DNA of 7,539 nucleotides from contig CAMIEW010000038.1 in assembly GCA_946222055.1 (NCBI GenBank), positions 1 to 7,539 of the forward strand, written 5' to 3'. The stretch is from an uncultured Porphyromonas sp. Lineage in GTDB: Bacteria; Bacteroidota; Bacteroidia; Bacteroidales; Porphyromonadaceae. Made by a program: the position numbers and the translations under genes. Below the pieces are notes generated by a model. It was not told the origin of the DNA, did not search any database, and saw nothing but the letters and a program-made list of their open reading frames with translations. Shown one piece after another: positions 1 to 7,520 of the stretch (its first letter is position 1; the number at the start of each line of letters is the position of its first letter).

Positions 1-25
1 GACAGACCTCCTCCGGTGGAGATGG

Positions 26-33
26 TATATTTG
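26..33 (+). promoter_or_regulatory. Candidate distal -7 promoter box, lrp-type gene
   Basis: The octamer TATATTTG fits the Bacteroidota sigma-factor -7 consensus TAnnTTTG exactly and is followed by GCACC, a context often seen at such promoters. Transcription would start near position 40 and give a leader of about 160 bases before the regulator gene. I see no clear TTG-type -33 element at the expected distance; the window begins only 25 bases upstream. The match is short and could be chance, or the box could serve a transcript other than the regulator. Confidence 0.4.
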
Positions 34-143
34 CACCAGTGAAACCTCCGTGCACATCCGATCAAACGCAATGAATTGAATGGTTTCGCAGCACTTTAAC
101 GCCTCGCCTGAGCAGAAATATCTGAAAATGTCAAGGATTTGCT

Positions 144-151
144 TATTTTTG
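144..151 (+). promoter_or_regulatory. Candidate proximal -7 promoter box, lrp-type gene
   Basis: TATTTTTG fits TAnnTTTG exactly and lies 48 bases before the regulator's chosen ATG, so the transcript would have a leader of about 40 bases. The -33 element is poor: only a TCTG near 121 sits at a plausible distance. If this is the main promoter, the in-frame ATGs at 80 and 128 lie upstream of the transcript, which supports the start at 200. The stretch is AT-rich, so a chance match is possible. Confidence 0.38.
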
Positions 152-199
152 TCTCATAAACAAGACTCACCCACTCATCAATCACGCAGACAACAGTTT

Positions 200-676
200 A
201 TGAGCTACACCTTAGACAATATTGATATCAAAATACTGAGAGAGCTCCAGAAAAACGGGAAGATAACGACCAAGGAGCTCGCGAGTCGTGTCGGACTCTC
301 TCAGTCGCCTGTCTTCGAGAGACAGCGCAAGATGGAGCAGGAGGGCTATATCAGCAAGTATGTTGCCATCCTCAATCCGGAGAAGACAGGCAACAACATC
401 CAGGTATGGTGCAACATTAAGCTCAAGAAGCATGCGCAGGAGATGGGACAGGACTTCATGAATAAGATCATCGGCTTCGACGAGGTGGTGGAGTGCTACA
501 ATACCTCTGGCGACTATGACTTCATGGTGAAGATCCTGACCCACGACATGTCCGAGTACCAGAATTTTGTACTCAATAAGCTGGGTACCATCGATAGCAT
601 CGGCAGTCTCGACAGTGTCTTCGTACTCGGGGTGGTCAAGCAGACATCTGCCATTCCCCTCCGAGACATCGACTAA
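200..676 (+). CDS. Lrp/AsnC-family transcriptional regulator
   Basis: This encodes a 158-residue protein of the Lrp/AsnC (feast/famine) family: cytoplasmic DNA-binding proteins that form dimers to octamers and often respond to amino acids. The N-terminal winged helix-turn-helix spans about residues 6-52. It begins with the typical LDNIDIKILRELQKNG and has a recognition helix around SQSPVFERQRKMEQEGYI (34-51). A linker leads to the ligand-binding RAM domain at about 65-148, with the family hallmark GDYDF at 104-108. The reading frame is open back to 80, with ATGs at 80 and 128, but the start at 200 gives the usual family length and puts the helix-turn-helix at the N-terminus. No Shine-Dalgarno is visible, as is normal in Bacteroidota. 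It converges on sprA and overlaps its stop. Family assignment is secure. The regulated genes and effector cannot be told from sequence; autoregulation is common in the family but is not shown here. Confidence 0.93.
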   Translation: MSYTLDNIDIKILRELQKNGKITTKELASRVGLSQSPVFERQRKMEQEGYISKYVAILNPEKTGNNIQVWCNIKLKKHAQEMGQDFMNKIIGFDEVVECYNTSGDYDFMVKILTHDMSEYQNFVLNKLGTIDSIGSLDSVFVLGVVKQTSAIPLRDID

Positions 677-3600
677 GGTCGGAGATTTAGCATCAGCATC
701 ACGCCGTAAGACGACTTACGGTAGGGGTACTGGTGTCCGGTGACTAAGGGATTTCTTATCTCCTCTCTCCAGAAGCCTCTGATGGAGAGACTACTCGAGC
801 AGTGGTAGTCCAGCGTGAGCCTCATGCTGTGTGAGTCTAGTCCACGTATCCTGCTCTGGCTCCCGCTCCGCACACTTGCCTCCTCCAGCGATGTGTGGGT
901 GTAGGAGTAGCTTAGATTACTCTCTAGTGACGTCTGCGATGATGAGAGTATCGGGATGCCCGATCTGATGAGTGGAGGGAGCGTGACCTGATATCTGACG
1001 GAGAGATCTCCACGTCGGTCGGTCTGCGTGAGGAGTCTCAGGCTCTTGATCAGGAGGGATCGGGAGTTGCTTAGGATATAGGCGGCCGAGAGCGTGAGTC
1101 CCTTACCGACAGTGGCGTCTACGCCGATCAGAGGACCAAAGTGGTCCGAGGTGGTGATCGTCTGTAGATCGTATGGACTCTCAGGAGTGGCATCACTTCT
1201 TAGTCGGTAGTCAGGCAACTCAAGCAATCCCTGATACTGATGCTTGACGACTAGTCGCGGTGTCACAGACCGGATCGCATCGGAGAGGGAGGCGAGATCC
1301 AGCGTGATGAGCCAATTAGGGAGAAGATTAAACGACGAGGGGAGTCCCTTTTGCTCCTTGGGACTGATGAGGTAGTGCGATCTAAAGAGTCCAATAGCCC
1401 TTTCCCTATCGGTATCACTCGCCAAGTCTCTCAGGATCTCCGCAGTAGCATCTCTTCTAAGACCAATGGTAGACATCCTAAGCCGCCCCATCATATCTGC
1501 CCCATCGCCACTACATATATAGGAGCGACTTCGGACCTGGCTAAGGAATAGATCCACGGTCAAGCCATTGAGGGGACGCAGCCGCAGCTCACAGGCGAGG
1601 TCATCCTTGACGAAGTAGGAGGGGAGCCGACTAAGGGTGGGATCCTCCTTGACCCACTTTGACCTCACTGCATGGTCGATCTCTTCAGCATAGTCGCTTA
1701 TCCCCAGCATATACCCGAGCGTGGGAGAGATCGTACTCCCCTGGCGTCCTACCCCGAAGGCCTTACCTGCCTCGGGTAGGAAGCCAGGGATCGTACTTCC
1801 CCCATAGCGACCATACTTCACCTGCAATTCACCGGGACTTTTACGAACATCTCCCTGAGAGGCTAGTTGAGCGAGGTTGTACCTAAGGAGGAGATCCATT
1901 CGCCCATCGTTTCGGATCGTATGCCCGCTACTCTCTTCTCCTACGATCACACCTCGCCTCCAGGAGTAGTCCCCGCTGTACGTGAGGCTGACATAAGCCG
2001 GACGGAGAAGTCGGTGACGCATCATCGGAGTGTGGAGTGAGAGGGTATATCTGCCCTGATATCTATCTGTCGCACCGAGGGTACCAATGGAGCGTAGTAT
2101 CTGCTCGGAGAATAGGCGGAAGGAGAGGTCCTGGTCCCGACGGTCGATGCTGGATGGGGTCTCGTCTATGAGTGCCAGAGTATTGCTATGGATCGTGACC
2201 GAACCGAAGTTCGCAGGAGACCACTTCACCACGAGAGATCGATCCCAGAGCCAGTTGCGATAGACCTGAGTGGAGTGCTCCATCTCCTCTCCCGGTGTGG
2301 GCAAGAGGGAGGAGTCGTATACTCGGTTCCAGCCACTGTGGACCCGCACATAATCTCCGGTGCCGCTCTCGCTGAGGTAGTCGATGGTGGTGTGCATGCG
2401 CCTACTGCTCCGATCCAGTGTCTGTGGGTCGCGTCTGCGGTGATGTGCTAAGTCGAAAGAGAGAGTAAGGTCAGACTTAATGCCTGCGGTACTACTCTCC
2501 GGTCTCACCCTCCAGTTACTTAGACTGAGGCGATCGGAGTACTCATAGTAGATCGGCTCACCTCCTTTGTAAGGTCGATCCGTATCATAAGGGTCATACC
2601 GGGGGGTACTTCTATTCTCCTGCAGCGTGTATCTGACCGGAGCCTGGACGCCCCACCGCTTAGGCAACAATTTACCTAACTCAATCATTGACTCAAGATC
2701 AAAGTAGGCGTGCGAAAGCGGTCTCTGAAGTCTCACATCACTCCTAATATCTCCATAGCCTGCACTCTGACTGCCTACCTTAAGGCTCGCTGACCCGAGG
2801 TCTGAGAGAGTGGCGCTAACATCGGTGAGCCATGCACCGCCGGACATCTGTCCGGCACCTGATACCGACAGTTCATTGACCCAAACCTCAGCGGAGACTC
2901 TCCCGTCACTCTTGTTTCTGACGCCTATCAGTATTGCCGTCACATTGCCTAGAGAGGGGTACCCCCGTAGGGAGACCCTCCCCCGGGAATAGACTTGACT
3001 TCGATCCACGCCACCATATGACTCACGCTCCTCCTTCAGCCTCGTCAGCTCGTTGAGGTCTATCTGGAGGACATTGGCGACGGGCCAGACGATATCCTGC
3101 AGCTCCCCATTACTCATCTTGCTGTAGTCCCTCCGCGGAGTCACCTGCAGAGGATGGCGGTACTCATAATAATTGGACGAGAAGTCCGACCCTAGCCTTA
3201 TGAAAAGCTCCAGATCCTGATCCCTCACCTCCCCCTCAGCATGAGTATAGAGGACTAGCTGTCGATAGTGCCGGAGATCAAGGTCGGTGGCTCGATAGAC
3301 GGCTGCTGTCTCATCCTTATCCATATCCGGAATCGAGATTGCCAGCGCCTTCTCGTCATATCTCACTCGAGAGAGCGCCCCAGGGCGTCTGTCTCTTGCC
3401 ACGCCCCTTGGGGAAACGTACGGTATGGGAGAGCGACCCGAGTCCTCCTCCAGGCTGTGGGTCTGGAGGGTGATCTCCGCATTGGTTCGATCGGGGTCTA
3501 CAGTCGAGGTGTAGGGTTGCCAGGGGGAGGAAACGAGCCTAACGGCAGCGCATCTTAGGTGAATAGGCTGCTCGAAGCGTCTTAAGGTCAGTCGCACGGC

Positions 3601-6600
3601 ACTGACGTCCTGCATGCTGGGGTGTACCCCGATAGTGGCATCGTACTTGGAGAGCGGAATGGTAAGCTTGACCCATCTCGATGGCTGGCTGCCCTCCTCC
3701 CGAACCAGCACTTCACCAGTGTACCACTTGCCACCGGGCTGAAGTCCCTCTCTGGAGAGCGACAGATGATAGCGAAAGAAGCTCTCTCTCGAAGTGAGTA
3801 CCCCATCCCCATCGAGATCCTCAGTGTCCGGGAGGTCGGTCCACGCCGAGGGATGCCCCTGGATGAGTCTCGGAAGGGAGTTTCTCTCCGTACCATTGAT
3901 GTACTTATACCTGTCCAGGATGCCTGCCTCCGCACGATCCCACTGCTCTCCGAGGTAGAAGTGGTAGTCATCCCCAGAGGGATCCTCCAGTGGAGAGCCG
4001 GGGAGAGTCACGCCCCCCCTACTCCAAGCGGCAGGATCAATAACGGCCCGAAGCGAACTGAGATAGTCGGCAAATAGCTCCTGCTCCTCAACGGAAGAGA
4101 CTCCATCCAGTCCTACATCCTGACTCTCGATACCATCTGAGGAGAAGGAGCGGACTGGCGGGACTGACTCTGCCCGTCGTCCATGGGGAGTGGTCACAGT
4201 CGGAAGACTGCTCTCAAAGTCCAGTGACCCATCCGGTATGATCTCCTCAGAGAATCGCCCAATATCGATCAGCAGATCCCCCTCCGGCGCATCTCGTCGA
4301 GAATAGTAAGGGTCCAGCAGCCATAGCTCAAGGGAAGTGATACGCTCCTTCTCCAGGTCCTGTACCTCGAGTGGCGTGGCAATGGCAGCCCAGTTGTCAG
4401 TCGCCCGACTGAGCTTGGCACCCTCAACCCAGCCCTCTGTACGGTAGTTATAAGGACCACGCTCATCGGGATAGTAGGACAAGTTGAGCATCTGAATAAA
4501 CTGCGTACCCAGCTGATTGAGGTCCCGTCTCGGGAAGAGCTCCTCCATCCGATACTCTCTCACCAGGGGCTGACGTCTCATATCCTGCCGGCGGGTGAGA
4601 CTGATTGGCTGCCCGGGAGCCCCGTCCCTGACTAAGAGTGGATCGACATTAAACCATGCCAAGTGGGCTCTGTGATCTGCGTCGCTCTCATCAGAGGAGG
4701 AGAGCTGCCACCTGAGAGACGAGGTAAGATCGACGGCACTACCCCCGTCCTCAAAGTCGTCGATGACGATCTGACCGCGACCGCCGGAGGTATTGTAGTC
4801 AGAGATCAGATGAGCGTACGCCATCCTTACCCTGAGCGAACTGGGGAGATCAGGAGACACCTGACTGAAACCGGCAAGCTTCTGCGAGAGCCTCCTGGAG
4901 GCGTAGTCGTAAGAGAGGTGAGCTCCCAGGATGGTATTACGGAGATCCTCCTGCTGGATACTCATCTTCTCCTCCCCGCTATCCTCTACGTAACCGTACA
5001 GACTGGTTCCGAAGGTAAGGTGCGAGACTAGTGCCAGCTCAGCCTCAATGCCAAAGAGCGACCTCCGCTTGATCTCCGTCTGCGACTCCAACGGGATGGA
5101 GAGCTCGACCGGCTCCTCCGATGCACTAAGTATGGTCAGCTCCCCCTGATCATAGTCGACCTGATAGTCGGACCCCTCTATCAGCGTCCTACCGCCCTGT
5201 ACTGCGGTGATGCTCCCCTTAGGGATGCGGTGACCGATCCGGACTGAACCATTTGACCTGGAGGAGACCGCACCAGTTATCCTAAAGAGATCCAGATCCT
5301 GCCGTTCCCTAGCCTTTGTCCGACTCTCCACGTACAGGCTCTCGTAGGGCTTGTACCCCCGGGGAAGTGATCTGAATGGCTCTCTCCTAGGGATAAAAAC
5401 GGTTCCCATCTCCTCGCTCACGGTCACACCCGGAATGTAGTCAAACCTCCCATCACTGACTCCACCCACCCCTCTGCTATCCTGCAGATCCCATCCCATC
5501 CATCTCATCCAGGACTCACCGGACGGAGTCATCTCTATCGGCACCCCTGTAGAGGGCTCGACATAGCTCAGCTTCACCTCCAGATCCTCCGGCCCCGTCA
5601 GACCACCTGAGCCACCTATGGAGTAGCCGTTCTTCATCATCAGAGGCCAGAGCTCCGAGGCGGGAGACTTATCGCGGTCTACCAGGAGAGCCGCCGAGAT
5701 CTTGCCGGATGGATCGGCATCGAAGGACCCGACACGTATGATCCGCCCCTGATACTGATACTCATAGGCGACGGCGAGTCTCTTCGTGTCGGCGATGGGG
5801 AACTTCAGGGAGATAAAGCCGAGGAGGCGATTGACCTCATAGCTCTCCTCATCCAGTCGTACGGCATAAGGGATCTCTACCTCATCACCGTAGCCCTGCC
5901 CCTCGGGGGGTGTCTCAGCCTCCTTGCTCAGAGAAGTATAAGCAGTCACCTTATGCACCCGACCTCCATTGTCAGAGGTATTATCCGACTCCATCCAGAC
6001 CGTGACCCGGAGGATCTTGATCTCGCTCGAGACGAGGGGGAGCTTCTTTAGCGCATCATCGTACTTTTGGGCAAAAAACTCTGAGAGGAAGAAGTGCTTA
6101 TTGACTTCATAGTCCGAGCTCTTCAGCTCAAAGGGGTAGATCTGCTTCCCTCTCCTGACAGTCATCCTCCTGACGTTGTCCCTCTGTATGGAGGTCAGGA
6201 AGCGCAGCTGCAGCGGACCGATCCAGAGGTCCCCCGTGACGCCGAAGAGATTAGATGGCATCGAGATCAGGGGATTATGGCTCCTGTAGTTGATATTACC
6301 CGCCTGCAGTGACTGTAGGAGCTCATACTCCGCTCCCTTGTAGCCCAGTCGAAGCCTATTCTTGGAGGAGCTTAGCCCCCGATCGGTATTATAGTCCAGG
6401 TCGAGAGAGAGCCGTTCGCCGTAGCGTACACTGGTATGTAAGTTACCCTGATGCTCCAGGAGAGGGACAGATCTCTTGCGGTAGGCCTGAGGGAGGAGAG
6501 GATTGTCCTCCCATATCGTAGACTGTCCCACAGAGAGTGTGATCGAGCCACTGGAGGTGACCCTGAGCTGAGGGGGTGTGACCATCGCACTATCTCCCGA

Positions 6601-6672
6601 CAGCTGGGCAGCTGCTGAGATAGGAGCGAGCAGTCCGAGCACAGAGAGCAGGAGTAGGAGACGACCCTTCAT
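673..6672 (-). CDS. sprA: SprA/Sov outer-membrane translocon of type IX secretion system
   Basis: This encodes a 1999-residue protein of the SprA family (called Sov in Porphyromonas gingivalis), the giant outer-membrane beta-barrel through which T9SS substrates cross. Known SprA is a 36-strand barrel that works with PorV and a plug protein. A signal peptide is clear: MKGR, a Leu-rich core, and AAA before Q23 as the likely cleavage site. Family landmarks follow in the expected order: YEVNKHFFLSEFF (188-200); a PKGSITAVQGGRTLIEGSDY-type segment; DDFED (638-642) followed by HLAWFNVDPLL; LSYYPDERGPYNY (731-743); an acidic loop DLDGDGVLTSRE (952-963); EVWVNEL (1262-1268); and a C-terminal series of alternating strands ending in MLMLNLRP. 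The C-terminus looks complete. The protein is shorter than the roughly 2400-2500 residues usual for SprA/Sov: the mature chain starts almost directly at the first barrel-proximal conserved block, so an N-terminal region seems missing. The gene follows ruvA by 18 bases, probably in one operon. There are no frameshifts, so it is likely functional. Confidence 0.95.
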   Translation of the reverse strand: MKGRLLLLLSVLGLLAPISAAAQLSGDSAMVTPPQLRVTSSGSITLSVGQSTIWEDNPLLPQAYRKRSVPLLEHQGNLHTSVRYGERLSLDLDYNTDRGLSSSKNRLRLGYKGAEYELLQSLQAGNINYRSHNPLISMPSNLFGVTGDLWIGPLQLRFLTSIQRDNVRRMTVRRGKQIYPFELKSSDYEVNKHFFLSEFFAQKYDDALKKLPLVSSEIKILRVTVWMESDNTSDNGGRVHKVTAYTSLSKEAETPPEGQGYGDEVEIPYAVRLDEESYEVNRLLGFISLKFPIADTKRLAVAYEYQYQGRIIRVGSFDADPSGKISAALLVDRDKSPASELWPLMMKNGYSIGGSGGLTGPEDLEVKLSYVEPSTGVPIEMTPSGESWMRWMGWDLQDSRGVGGVSDGRFDYIPGVTVSEEMGTVFIPRREPFRSLPRGYKPYESLYVESRTKARERQDLDLFRITGAVSSRSNGSVRIGHRIPKGSITAVQGGRTLIEGSDYQVDYDQGELTILSASEEPVELSIPLESQTEIKRRSLFGIEAELALVSHLTFGTSLYGYVEDSGEEKMSIQQEDLRNTILGAHLSYDYASRRLSQKLAGFSQVSPDLPSSLRVRMAYAHLISDYNTSGGRGQIVIDDFEDGGSAVDLTSSLRWQLSSSDESDADHRAHLAWFNVDPLLVRDGAPGQPISLTRRQDMRRQPLVREYRMEELFPRRDLNQLGTQFIQMLNLSYYPDERGPYNYRTEGWVEGAKLSRATDNWAAIATPLEVQDLEKERITSLELWLLDPYYSRRDAPEGDLLIDIGRFSEEIIPDGSLDFESSLPTVTTPHGRRAESVPPVRSFSSDGIESQDVGLDGVSSVEEQELFADYLSSLRAVIDPAAWSRGGVTLPGSPLEDPSGDDYHFYLGEQWDRAEAGILDRYKYINGTERNSLPRLIQGHPSAWTDLPDTEDLDGDGVLTSRESFFRYHLSLSREGLQPGGKWYTGEVLVREEGSQPSRWVKLTIPLSKYDATIGVHPSMQDVSAVRLTLRRFEQPIHLRCAAVRLVSSPWQPYTSTVDPDRTNAEITLQTHSLEEDSGRSPIPYVSPRGVARDRRPGALSRVRYDEKALAISIPDMDKDETAAVYRATDLDLRHYRQLVLYTHAEGEVRDQDLELFIRLGSDFSSNYYEYRHPLQVTPRRDYSKMSNGELQDIVWPVANVLQIDLNELTRLKEERESYGGVDRSQVYSRGRVSLRGYPSLGNVTAILIGVRNKSDGRVSAEVWVNELSVSGAGQMSGGAWLTDVSATLSDLGSASLKVGSQSAGYGDIRSDVRLQRPLSHAYFDLESMIELGKLLPKRWGVQAPVRYTLQENRSTPRYDPYDTDRPYKGGEPIYYEYSDRLSLSNWRVRPESSTAGIKSDLTLSFDLAHHRRRDPQTLDRSSRRMHTTIDYLSESGTGDYVRVHSGWNRVYDSSLLPTPGEEMEHSTQVYRNWLWDRSLVVKWSPANFGSVTIHSNTLALIDETPSSIDRRDQDLSFRLFSEQILRSIGTLGATDRYQGRYTLSLHTPMMRHRLLRPAYVSLTYSGDYSWRRGVIVGEESSGHTIRNDGRMDLLLRYNLAQLASQGDVRKSPGELQVKYGRYGGSTIPGFLPEAGKAFGVGRQGSTISPTLGYMLGISDYAEEIDHAVRSKWVKEDPTLSRLPSYFVKDDLACELRLRPLNGLTVDLFLSQVRSRSYICSGDGADMMGRLRMSTIGLRRDATAEILRDLASDTDRERAIGLFRSHYLISPKEQKGLPSSFNLLPNWLITLDLASLSDAIRSVTPRLVVKHQYQGLLELPDYRLRSDATPESPYDLQTITTSDHFGPLIGVDATVGKGLTLSAAYILSNSRSLLIKSLRLLTQTDRRGDLSVRYQVTLPPLIRSGIPILSSSQTSLESNLSYSYTHTSLEEASVRSGSQSRIRGLDSHSMRLTLDYHCSSSLSIRGFWREEIRNPLVTGHQYPYRKSSYGVMLMLNLRP
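704..721. terminator. Hairpin just past the lrp-type stop, possible weak terminator
   Basis: CCGTAAG (704-710) and CTTACGG (715-721) form a perfect 7-bp stem with a 4-base loop. It begins 27 bases after the regulator's stop codon and lies inside the last codons of sprA. There is no T-tract on either side, so it is not a classical intrinsic terminator in either direction. It could stabilise the 3' end of the regulator mRNA or help termination, since no non-coding space exists between the two convergent genes. It may also be incidental coding sequence. Confidence 0.3.
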
Positions 6673-6690
6673 CAGCGCCCAGCAGGTTGT

Positions 6691-7308
6691 TTAGATCATC
6701 TTCAGCCCCTTGCGGATGATATCATTGACACTCATCTCCGGATCCTCACGGATCAGCTTCTCGATTACCTTATGGGCCATTGCCTTCGTGTATCCCAGTG
6801 TGACAAAGGCCTGCTCAGCCTCATCCAAGACCTCTTTGCGGGCAGTAGGCGTAACGGTTCGGCTGACACTCATCTCCTTCGTCCCCATATAGTCTGCCAT
6901 CTCAGTCACCACCTTGTCTTTCAGGTCAAGGATCGCCCGCTTGGCCGTCTTAGATCCGATCCCCTTGACGCTCTGAAGTGATCGGTCGTCTCCGGAGGCA
7001 ATGATAGAGACCAGATCCCCGGCGGTGAAGGTACTGAGGATAAGTCGCCCCGTCGCAGGACCAATGCCGGAGACACTGGTCAGCAGACGAAATATCTGAC
7101 GCTCGCTTAAGTCCATAAACCCGTAGAGCTCAAATGCATCCTCCCGGATCACCTCATGGACGTAGAGACGCACCTCGTCGGACTCCATTCGATCCAGAGC
7201 GTTGTACGTATTGAGGGTGATATTCAGCATATACCCGATGCCTCCCGCCTCTACGACGACAGCTGTCGGAGTCTTGGAGGACAATTTCCCATAGATATAC
7301 TCAATCAT
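6691..7308 (-). CDS. ruvA: Holliday junction branch migration protein RuvA
   Basis: This 205-residue protein has the usual RuvA length. RuvA tetramers bind four-way Holliday junctions and load RuvB motors, which drive branch migration before RuvC cuts. Residues 1 to about 64 form the OB-fold domain, starting MIEYIYGKL and including GGIGYMLNI. Glu56-Asp57 in REDAFELYGF match the acidic pin residues of E. coli RuvA. Two helix-hairpin-helix motifs follow: SVSGIGPATGRLIL (GIGP at 81-84) and SVKGIGSKTAKRAI (GIGS at 116-119). The C-terminal RuvB-contact domain covers about 160-205 (EAEQAFVTLGYTKAMAHKVIEKL). The frame is open 24 codons further upstream to 7380, but MIEYIYGKL is the standard RuvA start, so I place the start at 7308. 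The bases before it are T-rich with no Shine-Dalgarno. sprA follows after 18 bases, a pairing I recall from other Bacteroidota genomes. All key residues are present. Confidence 0.97.
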   Translation of the reverse strand: MIEYIYGKLSSKTPTAVVVEAGGIGYMLNITLNTYNALDRMESDEVRLYVHEVIREDAFELYGFMDLSERQIFRLLTSVSGIGPATGRLILSTFTAGDLVSIIASGDDRSLQSVKGIGSKTAKRAILDLKDKVVTEMADYMGTKEMSVSRTVTPTARKEVLDEAEQAFVTLGYTKAMAHKVIEKLIREDPEMSVNDIIRKGLKMI

Positions 7309-7455
7309 GGTTGAAAGGTACAAAAAAATATGACTTCCCTTGTTCTCGAAAAGAGTAATTGCAATAGAATCAGCCCTCATGGGTCGTCTGTCTCAAGACA
7401 AGGACGTGAGAGAGCCACACCTAACTGGCTATCAGCATGTAGGAGTCTCCCAATT
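7309..7455. other. Non-coding leader/upstream region of ruvA
   Basis: No credible gene is seen in this stretch on either strand. It holds an A-run at 7322-7328 (T-rich in the ruvA mRNA just before the start codon), which may help translation initiation in a genome that does not rely on Shine-Dalgarno pairing. A short imperfect hairpin candidate (TGTC-TCAA-GACA, about 7389-7400) is too small to interpret. The ruvA frame is open through 7380, but that extension does not resemble RuvA. Confidence 0.5.
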
Positions 7456-7458
7456 CTA
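7451..7458 (-). promoter_or_regulatory. Weak candidate -7 box for ruvA-sprA transcription
   Basis: On the minus strand this reads TAGAATTG, one base off TAnnTTTG. It would start a transcript near 7443 with a leader of about 135 bases to ruvA. It overlaps the edge of the first palindrome of the 22-bp array, which would suit control by a protein bound there. No convincing -33 element is seen at the right distance, so the call is tentative. Confidence 0.22.
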
Positions 7459-7493
7459 TTACCGGTATTAGTCGCATCTAATACCGGTAATAG
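7456..7493. repeat. Perfect inverted repeat, 16-bp arms and 6-base loop
   Basis: Palindrome copies 1 (7456-7471) and 2 (7478-7493) are exact reverse complements, so together they form a 16-bp stem around the loop TCGCAT. As RNA this would be a strong hairpin on either strand. There is no T-tract directly after it in either direction, so it is not a standard intrinsic terminator, though it could still act as a transcript barrier between ruvA and whatever lies to the right. Confidence 0.75.
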
Positions 7494-7512
7494 TGTCAAC
7501 TAATACCGACTA

Positions 7513-7520
7513 TAGATTTG
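7513..7520 (+). promoter_or_regulatory. Candidate rightward -7 box inside the palindrome array
   Basis: TAGATTTG matches TAnnTTTG exactly and lies between palindrome copies 3 and 4, pointing out of the window. Transcription would start near 7527, inside copy 4. If real, the array would be an operator for a gene beyond the right edge that is divergent from ruvA. No TTG -33 element is evident, and the downstream gene is not visible, so this is suggestive only. Confidence 0.28.

Noticed and set aside
1..26. Small stem-loop CTCC-GGT-GGAG at the left edge as a terminator of an upstream gene
   Set aside because: Only 4 bp of stem with interruptions and no upstream gene in view.
80..199. N-terminal extension of the Lrp-type protein from ATG at 80 or 128
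   Set aside because: The extra 40 residues do not resemble the family, and the start at 200 gives standard length; kept only as a possible alternative.
212..544. 110-codon minus-strand open frame opposite the regulator
   Set aside because: Antisense to the conserved helix-turn-helix and RAM domain; Leu/His-rich translation typical of a shadow frame.
2944..2995. GC-rich hairpin-like sequence within sprA
   Set aside because: Fully coding, imperfect, and no associated T-tract or gene boundary; likely incidental.
3588..3971. 127-codon minus-strand open frame in another phase of sprA
   Set aside because: Overlaps sprA in the same direction but a different frame, low-complexity Ser/Arg-rich, no sign of coding constraint.
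3622..4077. 151-codon plus-strand open frame opposite sprA
   Set aside because: It lies wholly antisense to well-conserved sprA coding sequence, its translation resembles no family I know, and it is explained by the base composition of the opposite strand.
4663..5031. 122-codon plus-strand open frame opposite sprA
   Set aside because: Antisense to the DDFED-containing region of sprA, with no recognisable domain; a shadow frame.
7321..7330. TATTTTTTTG on the minus strand as a ruvA promoter
   Set aside because: The spacing between TA and TTTG is four bases instead of two, and the start site would fall within about 10 bases of the ATG; more likely a T-rich translation leader.
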